A DNA stretch of 35,413 nucleotides from Bradyrhizobium pachyrhizi (GCF_001189245.1 NZ_LFIQ01000024.1:18901-54313), one strand, 5' to 3'; counted from the first letter of the stretch, positions 1-8,893 are shown. Notes: a model not told the origin generated them from the sequence alone. Made by a program: numbers and translations.

Positions 1-64
1 CGAACGCGGTTGTCATGGCAGGCTGGGGCCCCAGCCTTCGCGCCGCAAATATTTGTGGTTATGG

Positions 65-84
65 GTCCCGGCTTTCGCCGGGAC
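65..84. repeat. REP-like palindrome (TTTC-loop type)
   Basis: A perfect 8-bp stem, GTCCCGGC and GCCGGGAC, is closed by a TTTC loop. The same stem type recurs at 16.4, 17.6, 21.5 and 33.1 kb, always outside genes and often flanked by TGTGGTTATGG. It lies just downstream of the aromatic CoA-ligase gene and may protect or terminate that transcript. Bases 1-128 hold nothing else I can support. Confidence 0.75.
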
Positions 85-128
85 GACATTGAGTGTGAGG
101 TGACGTTGTGGCGCAAGGGCATGCGCCC

Positions 129-1739
129 TCACATCCGCATCACCGCCTGCCGGTCGATCTTGCCGGTGCCGGTCTTCGGCAACTCGTCGATGAATTTGAC
201 CTCGCGCGGATATTTGTACGGCAACAGCTTTGTCTTGACATAGTCCTGCAGCCGCCGCGTCGCTTCGGCCGTGTCGAAGCCGGCCTTGTTCATGACAACC
301 ACGGCGCGCAGCGTCATGCGCCGGTCCGGCAATTCGGCGGCGTAGACGGCACATTCGCGGACGTCGGGGTGATCGGCAAGGCAGAGCTCGACCTCCAGCG
401 GATAGACCCACTGGCCGGAGATCTTGATCAGATCGTCGGCGCGGCCGCGGAAAAAGTGGAAGCCGTCGCTGTCGCGCATGAAACGGTCGCCGGTGTAGAT
501 CCAGCCGTCCTCGCGCACGGTCTCGGCGGTCTTGTCCGGCCGGTTCCAGTACAGCGGCGTCGCGGAGTCGCCGCGCACCCACAGGATGCCTTCCTCATTG
601 TCGCCGACCTCGCGGCCATCGCTGTCGCGCAGCTTGACCTCGTAGCCGGGCACGCGCAGGCCGGCGGCGCCGAGCTTCTTTCGCTCCGCGCGGTTGCTGA
701 GATAGACGTGCAGCACTTCGGTCGAGCCGAGGCCTTCGATGATCTCGAGCCCGGTGAGCCGCTTCCAGCCATTGAACACATCGGCCGACAGCACCTCCGC
801 GGCCGAGACCGCCATCCGCAGCGACGAGAAATCGGCGGTGTCGGCGCCGTCGGCCTTGGTCAGGGAGATGTAGAGCGTCGGCAGGCCGAAGAACACGGTC
901 GGCCGATATTGCCCGATCGCTGCGAAGATCGCGGCCGGTTTCGGCTGGCCCGGCAGCAGCAGCGTCGCCGCACCGACCGAGAAGGGAAACGTGATCGAAT
1001 TGCCGAAACCGTAGGCGAAGAAGATCTTCGGCACCGAGAAGCAGATGTCGCCGGGCGAAAGCTTCAGCACGTTGCGGGCAAAGGCGCGCTCGCTATAGGC
1101 CATGTCGTGTTGCAGATGCACGATGCCTTTGGGACGGCCGGTCGACCCCGACGAATACATCCAGAACGCCATCTCGTTGCGGTGCGTGTCGGCCGCGTCG
1201 AGCTCGGTCGGAAATCCTTGCAGCCAGTCGCCGGCCTCGCGCGTTTCGGCAACCGCGTGATCACCGGCGGCGCCATTGACCACCACCAGCGTACGCAGCG
1301 GCGTGTCCTTGCAGGCTTCCGCGTTGAAGCGCGCACAGAATTCCGCATCGGTGACGGCGACCTGCGCGCCGGCGTCGGACAGGTAGAATTGCAGCAGCTC
1401 GGGCGTCGTCAGCGTGTTGATCAAGAGCGGCACGAAGCCGGCGCGCACCGCGCCGAAGAATGCCGCGGGATAGGCCGGGGTGTCGTCGAGGAACAGCAGA
1501 ACGCGGTCGCCGCGCTGCAGTCCGAGCGACCGGAAGGCGTGGCCCCAGCGTGCGGCCTCAGCGCAGAGCTCGCGATAGGTCCGCGTGCCGGCCGGGCCGG
1601 TCAGCGCCAGCCTTTCAGCGTTGCCGTTACCGAGATTGTCGAACAGGATGCGGCTCGCATTGTAGCGCTCGGGGATCGTAAAGCCGATCTCGCGCGCACC
1701 GGGATTGTCCAGCGGAACCTGGTCGGCGATCCCGGTCAT
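129..1739 (-). CDS. Benzoate-CoA ligase family protein (aromatic acyl-CoA synthetase)
   Basis: 536-residue ANL-superfamily enzyme that should activate an aromatic acid with ATP and CoA through an acyl-adenylate. Visible are the AMP-binding motif YSSGSTGRPKG (residues 195-205), the hinge-region YTGDRF, and the C-terminal PKTGTGKIDR containing the adenylation lysine, K527. Length and motifs fit the benzoate/4-hydroxybenzoate/2-aminobenzoate-CoA ligase group. The ATG overlaps the stop of the upstream FAD monooxygenase in an ATGA junction (1736-1739), so the two are translationally coupled and probably act in sequence: ligation first, then ring hydroxylation of the CoA thioester. The exact substrate (benzoate, salicylate or anthranilate derivative) cannot be read from the sequence. 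A long open frame continuing upstream past this ATG is only a read-through of the neighbour in another frame. Confidence 0.9.
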   Translation of the reverse strand: MTGIADQVPLDNPGAREIGFTIPERYNASRILFDNLGNGNAERLALTGPAGTRTYRELCAEAARWGHAFRSLGLQRGDRVLLFLDDTPAYPAAFFGAVRAGFVPLLINTLTTPELLQFYLSDAGAQVAVTDAEFCARFNAEACKDTPLRTLVVVNGAAGDHAVAETREAGDWLQGFPTELDAADTHRNEMAFWMYSSGSTGRPKGIVHLQHDMAYSERAFARNVLKLSPGDICFSVPKIFFAYGFGNSITFPFSVGAATLLLPGQPKPAAIFAAIGQYRPTVFFGLPTLYISLTKADGADTADFSSLRMAVSAAEVLSADVFNGWKRLTGLEIIEGLGSTEVLHVYLSNRAERKKLGAAGLRVPGYEVKLRDSDGREVGDNEEGILWVRGDSATPLYWNRPDKTAETVREDGWIYTGDRFMRDSDGFHFFRGRADDLIKISGQWVYPLEVELCLADHPDVRECAVYAAELPDRRMTLRAVVVMNKAGFDTAEATRRLQDYVKTKLLPYKYPREVKFIDELPKTGTGKIDRQAVMRM

Positions 1740-2866
1740 GATTGTCCCTTTGCGGCTGCGTAGCGGGCCATGAAGGCGGGCGACATCGCGCGCAGCCGCG
1801 CGTCGTCGATCCGGCCGGAGCGGGTGATGTAGCTGTAGGCGAAGTCCATCAGGTCGAGCGTCATGTGCACCGGGAAATGCTCGTACCAGTCGGCGCTGGT
1901 CCGCGCCGCGGTGACGAGCTTCTTCACGATGGGCTTGCGCTCGCTTTCGTAGCGCGCAAGCGCGGCGCCGATGCCGCTCTCGGTCTCGAGCGCCTTGGTC
2001 AGCGCAATCGCATCCTCGATCGCAAGCCGCGTGCCCGAGCCGATCGAGAAATGCGCCGAATGCAAGGCGTCGCCGATCAGCACCATGTTGCCGTGCGACC
2101 AGCGCTCGTTCCAGATCCACGGGAAATTGCGCCACACCGATTTGTTCGAGATCAGCCGGTGGCCGTCCAGCGTCGCGGCGAATACGTCTTCGCAAATCGC
2201 CTGCGATTCTTCGATGCTCTTGTCGGCGAAGCCGTAGGCTGCCCAGGTCGCCGCGTCGCACTCGACCAGGAAAGTGCTCATGTCCTTCGCATAGCGATAG
2301 TGATGGGCGTTGAAGCTGCCGCGGTCGGTTGCCACGAAGGTCTGCGACAGCGTCGCGAAGGTTTTCGTGGTGCCGTACCAGGCGAACTTGTTTGAGGAAT
2401 GCGAGACCGACGCGCCGAAGGCGGCCTCGAAGCCGCGGCGGACCATCGAGTTCAGCCCGTCGGCGGCGACGATCAGGTCGTAACCCCTGAGCTCATCGAC
2501 CGACTGCATCACGGTGTCGAAGCGCGGCGTGACGCCTGTGCTGCGGACGCGCTCTTGCAGGATCGTCAGCAGCGCCAGCCGGCCGATCGAGGAGAATCCG
2601 ACGCCGTCGATCTCGACGCTCTCACCGCGCAGATTGAGGGTGATATTCTTCCAGCTCTCCATAAGCGGGGCGATGGCGTCGACCGTCTCGGGGTCGTCGG
2701 CGCGCAGGAAGTCCAGCGCCTGTTCGGAGAACACCACGCCGAAGCCCCAGGTGGCGCCGGCCGCGTTCTGCTCGAACAGGTCGATCTCGGCGTCGGGATG
2801 ACGCTTCTTCCAGAGATAGGCGAAATAGAGCCCGCCGGGCCCTCCGCCGATCACGGCGATCCGCAA
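1736..2866 (-). CDS. FAD-dependent monooxygenase, aryl-CoA hydroxylase-like
   Basis: 376-residue flavoprotein of the aromatic-ring hydroxylase superfamily. The Rossmann GGGPGG motif is at residues 7-12, a DG-type motif DLIVAADGLNS sits near the middle, and the second FAD motif is VLIGDALHSAHF. The N-terminal region (GGLYFAYLWKKRHP, GFGVVFS) resembles the flavin domain of salicylyl-CoA 5-hydroxylases and 2-aminobenzoyl-CoA monooxygenases, but the extra C-terminal reductase domain of the latter is absent. The start is a TTG (2864-2866) preceded six bases away by GGGGAGG (2873-2879); it places the dinucleotide-binding motif at the very N terminus, as is usual. It shares an ATGA overlap with the CoA ligase, suggesting hydroxylation of the CoA-activated aromatic acid made by that partner. 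The substrate is inferred. Confidence 0.88.
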   Translation of the reverse strand: MRIAVIGGGPGGLYFAYLWKKRHPDAEIDLFEQNAAGATWGFGVVFSEQALDFLRADDPETVDAIAPLMESWKNITLNLRGESVEIDGVGFSSIGRLALLTILQERVRSTGVTPRFDTVMQSVDELRGYDLIVAADGLNSMVRRGFEAAFGASVSHSSNKFAWYGTTKTFATLSQTFVATDRGSFNAHHYRYAKDMSTFLVECDAATWAAYGFADKSIEESQAICEDVFAATLDGHRLISNKSVWRNFPWIWNERWSHGNMVLIGDALHSAHFSIGSGTRLAIEDAIALTKALETESGIGAALARYESERKPIVKKLVTAARTSADWYEHFPVHMTLDLMDFAYSYITRSGRIDDARLRAMSPAFMARYAAAKGQS

Positions 2867-2880
2867 CGTCAGCCTCCCCG

Positions 2881-2900
2881 ATTGACAGTGTACTTACAAT
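2881..2900. promoter_or_regulatory. Candidate operator dyad of the aromatic operon
   Basis: An imperfect 20-bp palindrome reading ATTG-nn-AGT-nnnn-ACT-nn-CAAT (14 of 20 positions symmetric) lies immediately upstream of the Shine-Dalgarno sequence of the FAD monooxygenase, in an AT-richer patch. MarR-family regulators of aromatic-acid operons often bind dyads of this size overlapping the promoter. No regulator gene is nearby, so the cognate protein is unknown. Confidence 0.35.
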
Positions 2901-2981
2901 TTGGGTCCAGACTAATCGCCCTCCGGCGGGAACGCCAGAGGGAAAATGCGCGCGGCGACTAGCCGCGTGGGGCTGAAAGTT

Positions 2982-3194
2982 TCAGTAGCAGCGGCGGACC
3001 TTGACCCCGCCGACCCATACCCAGCGGCAACCGGCGGCGACGGGTTTGCGGGCGACGACCGCACCGTTAGGACCGGCGCAGCCGGCGCGATAGACGCCGC
3101 GCGCACAGACGACCGCGTTGGCGTCGGAGGACTCGAAGGTCATCGTCGCGGCAAAAGGCAGCAGGGCGGCGGCGATCAGCAATATCGAACGCAT
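2982..3194 (-). CDS. Small secreted Cys-containing protein, unknown function
   Basis: 70 residues. It has an N-terminal hydrophobic stretch (residues 2-18) and a likely cleavage after the SSDANA segment near residue 27. The mature part is basic and Trp/Cys-containing, with four cysteines (C30, C39, C56, C69) and the motif GCRWVWVGGVKVRRCY at the C terminus. A GGGAGAGGG ribosome-binding sequence precedes the ATG at 3192-3194. Short secreted proteins ending in a WVWVGG-RRC type tail are frequent in Bradyrhizobium-like genomes, but I know of no assigned function. It is the last of three same-strand small secreted genes and may share their transcript, although the 110-base gap leaves room for its own promoter. 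Confidence 0.7.
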   Translation of the reverse strand: MRSILLIAAALLPFAATMTFESSDANAVVCARGVYRAGCAGPNGAVVARKPVAAGCRWVWVGGVKVRRCY

Positions 3195-3304
3195 GAAATT
3201 CCCTCTCCCGGGTGAGGCATGGTTGGCCTGTAGGTGGCAACAAGGTGCTACGGCTCCGTGCCCGACAAATCGCCGGGCACATGTCGTCTCACCGCCCGGC
3301 GCGG

Positions 3305-3526
3305 CTATTTCTTTTCCGCTTCCGCCAGCACCTTCTTGCAGGCGGGCGCCAGCTTGTCGCTCTGCTTGGCGAGACAGGCGATGATGCGGCCGCCGCCGGG
3401 CGTCACGCTCTTGCAGAGCTTCTCGTAGTCGCCCATGCAGGCGTCGCGTTGCGCGGTGGTCAGCTCCTGGGCGTAGACGGCGGTTGCGCCGCAAAGCAGC
3501 GCGGCGGTCAGGACGATACGCAGCAT
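3305..3526 (-). CDS. Single cysteine-rich-repeat secreted protein
   Basis: 73 residues with a signal peptide (cleavage expected after AVYAQ, near residue 20) and one cysteine-rich repeat of the Cys_rich_FGFR1 / Golgi-apparatus-protein-1 type. The spacing is C-x7-C-x12-C-x11-C (CMGDYEKLC, CKSVTPGGGRIIAC, CLAKQSDKLAPAC). It lies 39 bases downstream of a three-repeat paralogue on the same strand, and AAGGGAGCGAAC precedes the ATG. The repeats probably form disulfides in the periplasm; the role is unknown. A duplication origin within this cluster is likely because the spacing is identical in all four repeats. Confidence 0.8.
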   Translation of the reverse strand: MLRIVLTAALLCGATAVYAQELTTAQRDACMGDYEKLCKSVTPGGGRIIACLAKQSDKLAPACKKVLAEAEKK

Positions 3527-3565
3527 TGTTCGCTCCCTTCTCCGGTCTCTAGCGTGACAACAGGA

Positions 3566-4306
3566 TTATCGCGCCGCGAACGGCGCCAGCACGTCGCGGC
3601 ACGCCGGCGACAGCGAGCCGGCATTGGTCGCGAGGCACTGCACGATCCGCCCGCCGCCCGGCTGGACGCCGCCACAGATCGAGCGGACGTCGGCGCCGCA
3701 GGCCGAGCGCAGCACCAACAGTTCTTCGCGCGGCCGCTGCGGCCGCAACGCGATTACGGCCGGCGCGGCGGCGCCGCCACCAGCGGCGGCCACGGCCTTC
3801 TCGCAGGCCGGCGAAAGCTTGCCCTTGTTCTTTTCGAGGCACTGCAGCGCCGGCGCGCCGCCGGTCGGCACGCCCGCGCAGACTTTGGGATAATCGGAGC
3901 GGCACGCGCTGCGGATCGCCGAAACCTGCGCGCTGGACGGCGCTCCGGCCGCCTTCGGTGCGGCGGCCTCGGCGGCGGGCTTGGCCGTCGCCGGAGCAGC
4001 TTCGGTCTTGGCCGCCGCGGGCGCGGAGTCTGCCTTCGGTGCGGCGGCCGGCGCTTCGACGGCCTTCACCGCGCTGGCGCAGCCCGGGCCGAGGCTTGCC
4101 ATGTTCTTCTGCAGACATTGCAGCGAGGCTTCGCCGCCCGGCGGTACGCTGGAGCAATGGGCGATGTAGTCGTTGCGGCATTGCGACTTGATGGCGTCGC
4201 GCTGCGCCTGGGTCGGCGCCTGCGACAAGGCCGGTGCGGTGCTCATGAAGGCTGCAAGCGCAAGCCATGCGGACAGCTTCGTTGCTCGTGTCAACGCATT
4301 GATCAT
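3566..4306 (-). CDS. Three-repeat cysteine-rich secreted protein
   Basis: 246 residues: a signal peptide ending near APALSQA, then three cysteine-rich repeats joined by Ala/Pro/Lys-rich linkers of low complexity (roughly residues 80-120 and 170-185). Each repeat keeps exactly C-x7-C-x12-C-x11-C and a central PGG or TGG (SVPPGGEASLQC, GVPTGGAPALQC, GVQPGGGRIVQC). The ATG at 4304-4306 was chosen because it gives a classical signal peptide and has AGAGGA about eleven bases upstream; a longer in-frame extension would destroy the signal. It is transcribed divergently from the RND efflux genes and upstream of the one-repeat paralogue. The function is not known; the architecture suggests a flexible periplasmic scaffold of disulfide-bonded helical hairpins. 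Confidence 0.8.
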   Translation of the reverse strand: MINALTRATKLSAWLALAAFMSTAPALSQAPTQAQRDAIKSQCRNDYIAHCSSVPPGGEASLQCLQKNMASLGPGCASAVKAVEAPAAAPKADSAPAAAKTEAAPATAKPAAEAAAPKAAGAPSSAQVSAIRSACRSDYPKVCAGVPTGGAPALQCLEKNKGKLSPACEKAVAAAGGGAAAPAVIALRPQRPREELLVLRSACGADVRSICGGVQPGGGRIVQCLATNAGSLSPACRDVLAPFAAR

Positions 4307-4510
4307 CTGAATAAATCCTCTGGTCGCGCCGGATGCCTCCGGCTCAACTGAACTGAGTTCTGAAAAAGTCTTGTTGTAACAACCTCGGCGAGCGGCATCA
4401 TTTTCGCTTTCGAGTTCCGCTGCAAGCGGATTGTTGCTATGGATGAAGCAGGCGGATTTTTTGCCCGTCACGAGATATTTATATTTAGTCATTTGAATCG
4501 AGGCTCGGAA
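4307..4510. promoter_or_regulatory. Divergent promoter region between Cys-rich genes and RND pump
   Basis: This 204-base region is clearly less GC-rich than its surroundings (for example 4470-4500) and must hold the promoters for both directions. A perfect 11-bp palindrome, GTTGTAACAAC, lies at 4373-4383 and could be a repressor site. No TetR or MarR regulator gene adjoins the pump. I cannot define the -35/-10 boxes with confidence. Confidence 0.4.
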
Positions 4511-5713
4511 ATGAGGCATGCGCGCGCGTCGGCGCATTTCGGTCGGAGCAATTTTGTGCGGCTGCGAAATGCACCGCTTGCGCGCGTCGCGTTCGTCGTA
4601 TCGGCCTTCGTCAGTTTAAGTGCCTGCGAGCAAAACAGTTTTGTTGCGCCGCCGCCGCCCAAGGTCGAGGTTGCGCCGCCGGTGCAGCGCGCCATCACAC
4701 GTTATCTGGACGCCACCGGAAACACCGCGCCGATCCAGACCGTCGATCTGGTCGCGCGCGTGCAGGGCTTCCTGCAGGCGATCAACTATCAGGACGGCTC
4801 CTTCGTGAAGGCGGGGACCACGCTGTTCACGATCGAGCCGGAGACCTACAAGCTGAAGCTGGAACAGGCGCAGGCCGCAGAGGTCGGCGCGCAGGCGACG
4901 CTGAAGCAGGCCGAGCTCGACTTCAAGCGGCAGACCGATCTGGTGCAGCGGCAGGCGGTCTCGCAGGCGACACTTGATACCTCGACCTCCACCCGGGACA
5001 ACGCCCAGGCCAGCCTGCAGCAGGCGCAGGTCAACACCAGGATCGCGGCGGTCAACTACGGCTACACCAACGTCGTCGCGCCGTTCGACGGCATCGTCAG
5101 CAATCACCTGGTTTCGGTCGGCGAGCTGGTCGGCGTGGCGTCGCCGACCCAGCTTGCCACCATCGTGCAGCTCGATCCGATCTATGTGAACTTCAACGTC
5201 AACGAACAGGACGTGCAGCGCGTGCGGGATGAAGCGCGCCGTCGTGGTCTGACGGTCAACGAACTCAGGCAGTTGCCGGTCGAGGTCGGCCTGCAGACCG
5301 AGACCGGCTATCCGCACAAGGGCAAGCTTGATTACATCTCGCCGACCCTCAACCAGTCGACCGGCACGCTCGCGGTCCGCGGCGTGTTCCCAAATCCGGA
5401 TCGGACCTTGCTGCCCGGCTTCTATGTCCGCGTTCGCGTGCCGTTCGAAAAGCAGGACAAGGCGCTGCTGGTGCCCGATGTCGCGATCGGCAGCGACCAG
5501 GCCGGCCGCTATGTGCTGGTCGTCAATGCCGAGAATGTGGTCGAGCAGCGCAAGGTGACGACCGGCCCGCTCGATGAGGGGCTGCGCGTCATCGAGAGCG
5601 GCCTGAAGCCGGATGACCGCATCGTGACCGCCGGATTGCTGCGCGCGATCCCCGGGCAGAAGGTCGATCCGCAGGTGCAGAAGGCCGACGCGGCGCCGGC
5701 AGCGGCCAAATAG
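4511..5713 (+). CDS. RND efflux system periplasmic adaptor lipoprotein
   Basis: 400-residue membrane-fusion protein of the HlyD/AcrA/MexA type. After a basic N terminus and hydrophobic segment comes a lipobox, SLSAC, with C39 as the predicted lipidated residue. The biotinyl-lipoyl-like halves (VDLVARVQGFLQ; VAPFDGIVSNHLVSVGELVG) flank an alpha-helical hairpin rich in Q, A and L (about residues 115-185), followed by a beta-barrel domain and a membrane-proximal domain (LVPDVAIGSDQAG). I chose the ATG at 4511 (GAGG seven bases before it) over a start 72 bases further upstream because it gives a proper lipoprotein signal. It is 12 bases upstream of its inner-membrane permease partner. No outer-membrane channel gene is in the operon, so it probably borrows a TolC/OprM-type protein encoded elsewhere. 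Confidence 0.92.
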   Translation: MRHARASAHFGRSNFVRLRNAPLARVAFVVSAFVSLSACEQNSFVAPPPPKVEVAPPVQRAITRYLDATGNTAPIQTVDLVARVQGFLQAINYQDGSFVKAGTTLFTIEPETYKLKLEQAQAAEVGAQATLKQAELDFKRQTDLVQRQAVSQATLDTSTSTRDNAQASLQQAQVNTRIAAVNYGYTNVVAPFDGIVSNHLVSVGELVGVASPTQLATIVQLDPIYVNFNVNEQDVQRVRDEARRRGLTVNELRQLPVEVGLQTETGYPHKGKLDYISPTLNQSTGTLAVRGVFPNPDRTLLPGFYVRVRVPFEKQDKALLVPDVAIGSDQAGRYVLVVNAENVVEQRKVTTGPLDEGLRVIESGLKPDDRIVTAGLLRAIPGQKVDPQVQKADAAPAAAK

Positions 5714-5725
5714 GACGCACGCGCC

Positions 5726-8700
5726 ATGATCTCGAAATTCTTCATCGAGCGCCCGGTTCTTTCCAACGTCATCGCGATCCTGATGATCCTGATCGGCGGC
5801 GTGGCGCTGTACAATCTCGCGGTCGCGCAATATCCCGACGTGGTGCCGCCGACGGTACAGGTGACGACGCGCTATCCCGGCGCCTCGGCCAAGACGGTGA
5901 TCGACACCGTGGCGCTGCCGATCGAGCAGCAGGTCAACGGCGTCGAGGACATGCTGTACATGCAGTCCTACAGCGGCGCCGACGGCACCTATACGCTGAC
6001 GGTGACCTTCAAGATCGGCACCGATCTCAATTTCGCGCAGGTGCTGGTGCAGAACCGTGTCTCCAGCGCGCTGTCGCAGCTGCCGACCTCGGTGCAGAAC
6101 CAGGGCGTCACGGTCCAGAAGAAGTCGACCTCGATCCTGCTGTTCGTGACGCTGACCTCGCCCAACAAGACCTATGACAGCCTGTTCCTGTCGAACTACG
6201 CCACCATCAACATCCGGGACGAGCTGTCGCGCCTGCCGGGTGTCGGCAACGTCACGGTGTTCGGCGCCGGGCAATATTCGATGCGGGTCTGGCTCGACCC
6301 GAACAAGCTGCAGGTACGCGCGCTGGTGCCGCAGGACGTCATCCAGGCGATCCAGCAGCAGAGCCAGCAGGTCACCGCCGGCCAGGTCGGCGCGCCGCCG
6401 ACGCCGGCGGGCCAGGCATTCCAGTACACGCTGAACGTCAACGGCCGGCTCGATGACAAGAGCCAGTTCGAGGACATCATCGTCAAGACAGGCAATGTCG
6501 GCGACGTCACCCGGGTCCGCGACGTCGGCTGGGTCGAGCTCGGCGCGCAGACCTACAGCCAGATATTCTCGCTGAACCAGAAGCCGGCGACCGGCATCGG
6601 CGTGTTCCAGTCGCCGGGCGCCAATGCCTTGCAGGTCGAGAAGGCCGTCGAGAAGAAGATGGCGGAGCTCGCCAAGCAGTTCCCGCAGGACATCAAATAC
6701 GACACGCCGTTCGACACCACCAAATTCGTCAACGCCTCGATCGAGGAGGTCTACAAAACCCTGTTCGAGGCCGGCCTCCTGGTGCTGGTCGTGATCCTGG
6801 TCTTCCTGCAGGACTGGCGGGCGATGCTGGTGCCGGCAACCACCGTGCCGGTTACGATCATCGGCGCGTTCGCGGCCATGGCCGCGCTCGGCTTCACTAT
6901 CAACCTCTCGACGCTGTTTGCGATCGTGCTGGCGATCGGCATCGTGGTCGACGACGCCATCGTCGTGGTCGAGGGCGCGGCGCACAATATCGAGCGCGGT
7001 ATGTCGGGCCACGACGCCGCGATCAAGGCGATGGACGAGTTGTTCGCGCCGATCGTCGGCATCACGCTGGTCTTGATCTCGGTGTTTTTGCCGGCGGCGT
7101 TCCTGCCCGGGCTGACCGGGCGGATGTACGCGCAATTCGCGCTGGTGATCGCCGCCACCGCGCTGCTCAGCGCCGTCAACGCCGCGACGCTGAAGCCGAC
7201 ACAGTGCGCGCTATGGCTGCGTCCCCCCGCGCCGCCCGAGCAGCGCAACTTCTTCTATCGCGGCTTCAACGCGGTCTATGACCGGCTGGAGCGCGGCTAC
7301 ACACGGCTGGTCAGCGGCATCGCCGGGCATGCCAAGACCTCGGTCGCCATTGCGCTTGTCATCATCGGGCTTGCCGGCTACGGCCTGTCGCGGGTGCCGA
7401 CCGGCTTCATTCCGATCGAGGACCAGGGCTATCTGCTCGCCGCGGTGCAATTGCCCGACGGCGCGGCCCTCGACCGCACCCAGCACGTGCTCGACGAGGT
7501 CACCACGATCGCCGGCAAGACTCCCGGTGTCGACCAGGTGATCAGCATCGCCGGCATCTCGGCGCTGGACAATTCCTCGAGCCTCGCCAATGCCGGCGTC
7601 GCCTATCTGATCCTGAAGGATTGGAGCGCGCGCGGGCCGGGCGAGGACCTGCGCTCGCTGGTCTACGGGCTCAACGACAAGCTCGCGGTGATCCCGGAGG
7701 CACGCATCCTGGTGATCCCGCCGCCGCCGATCCAGGGCATCGGCAACGCCGCCGGCTTTGCCATGCAGGTCGAGCTGCGCGACGGCAATGCCGACTACGG
7801 CAAGCTGCAGGCGGTCACGGGGGCGATCGTGGCCAATGCGCAGACCCAGAGCGCGCTGCAGCGGGTCCAGTCGTCGTTCCGCTCGATGGTGCCGCAGTTC
7901 GACGTCGACGTCGATCGCATCAAGACGCAGACCCTGCACGTCACTCCCGACCAGATCTTCGCGGCGCTGTCGTCCTATCTCGGCGCCAGCTACGTCAACC
8001 AGTTCACCAAGTTCGGCCGCACCTTCCAGGTCTATACCCAGGCCGAGGCACAGTACCGCCTGAGCCTGCGCGACATCGAGAACATGATGGTGCGCAACAG
8101 CAACGGCGACATGATCCCGCTCGGAACGGTCGCCAAGATCACGCCCTCGATCGGACCGTCGCTGATCAGCCTCTACAACCTCTATCCGTCCGCCTCCATC
8201 ATCGGGCTGCCGGCGCAGGGTTACTCGTCCGGCCAGTCGATGGCGTTGATGGAAGAGATCGCGGCAAAGACGCTGCCGCCCGGCTCGGGCTTCGAGTGGA
8301 CGGCGATGTCGTACCAGGAGAAGGAGGTCGGCAGCCAGATCTACTACGTGTTCGCGCTGGCGCTGCTCCTGGTCTATCTCGTGCTCGCCGGGCAATATGA
8401 GAGCTGGTACGCGCCGATCTCGGTGATCCTCGCCGTGCCGCTGTCGCTGCTCGGCCCGACGCTGGTGCTGCTGAGCCTGAATATCGAGAACAACCTCTAC
8501 ACCCAGATCGGCACCATCCTGTTGATCGCGCTGTCGGCCAAGAACGCGATCCTGATCGTCGAGGTCGCACTGGAACGTCATCTGCGCGACGGACGGTCGG
8601 TGCTCGATGCGGCGATCGACGCGGCACGCGCGAGATTCCGGCCGATCCTGATGACGTCGTTTGCCTTCATCCTCGGCGTGCTGCCGCTGGTGATCGCGAC

Positions 8701-8893
8701 CGGCGCCGGCGCCAACGCCCGCAAGTCGATCGGCATCACCGTGTTCTCCGGCATGATCGCCTCGACCTGCCTCGCCGTGCTGTTCGTGCCGGCGTTCTTC
8801 GTCGTGGTGCAGAGTTTCGAGAACTGGCGCAAGGCGAAGAAGGGCAAGACGACGCCGCAAGCCGCACCGCAGGCGTCGGGCACGGCGCATTGA
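5726..8893 (+). CDS. RND multidrug efflux permease (HAE1 family, AcrB/MexB-like)
   Basis: 1055 residues, the normal size for hydrophobe/amphiphile RND pumps. The N terminus MISKFFIERPVLSNV is typical, two large periplasmic loops are present, and the transmembrane proton-relay residues are visible: the double aspartate in GIVVDDAIVVVEG (TM4) and the lysine in LSAKNAILIVEVA (TM10). It acts as a trimer in the inner membrane with the adaptor encoded just upstream. Substrates cannot be predicted. Several very long open frames run antisense to this gene; they are composition artefacts. Confidence 0.95.
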   Translation: MISKFFIERPVLSNVIAILMILIGGVALYNLAVAQYPDVVPPTVQVTTRYPGASAKTVIDTVALPIEQQVNGVEDMLYMQSYSGADGTYTLTVTFKIGTDLNFAQVLVQNRVSSALSQLPTSVQNQGVTVQKKSTSILLFVTLTSPNKTYDSLFLSNYATINIRDELSRLPGVGNVTVFGAGQYSMRVWLDPNKLQVRALVPQDVIQAIQQQSQQVTAGQVGAPPTPAGQAFQYTLNVNGRLDDKSQFEDIIVKTGNVGDVTRVRDVGWVELGAQTYSQIFSLNQKPATGIGVFQSPGANALQVEKAVEKKMAELAKQFPQDIKYDTPFDTTKFVNASIEEVYKTLFEAGLLVLVVILVFLQDWRAMLVPATTVPVTIIGAFAAMAALGFTINLSTLFAIVLAIGIVVDDAIVVVEGAAHNIERGMSGHDAAIKAMDELFAPIVGITLVLISVFLPAAFLPGLTGRMYAQFALVIAATALLSAVNAATLKPTQCALWLRPPAPPEQRNFFYRGFNAVYDRLERGYTRLVSGIAGHAKTSVAIALVIIGLAGYGLSRVPTGFIPIEDQGYLLAAVQLPDGAALDRTQHVLDEVTTIAGKTPGVDQVISIAGISALDNSSSLANAGVAYLILKDWSARGPGEDLRSLVYGLNDKLAVIPEARILVIPPPPIQGIGNAAGFAMQVELRDGNADYGKLQAVTGAIVANAQTQSALQRVQSSFRSMVPQFDVDVDRIKTQTLHVTPDQIFAALSSYLGASYVNQFTKFGRTFQVYTQAEAQYRLSLRDIENMMVRNSNGDMIPLGTVAKITPSIGPSLISLYNLYPSASIIGLPAQGYSSGQSMALMEEIAAKTLPPGSGFEWTAMSYQEKEVGSQIYYVFALALLLVYLVLAGQYESWYAPISVILAVPLSLLGPTLVLLSLNIENNLYTQIGTILLIALSAKNAILIVEVALERHLRDGRSVLDAAIDAARARFRPILMTSFAFILGVLPLVIATGAGANARKSIGITVFSGMIASTCLAVLFVPAFFVVVQSFENWRKAKKGKTTPQAAPQASGTAH

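Noticed and set aside
108..1763. 551-codon plus-strand frame opposite the CoA ligase
   Set aside because: Composition artefact; the minus strand encodes a full ANL enzyme.
4616..7135. Very long open frame antisense to the RND genes (also 7211-9037, minus)
   Set aside because: His/Arg/Asp/Gln-rich translation without domains, typical of the antisense frame of GC-rich coding DNA; the plus-strand RND proteins explain the region fully.
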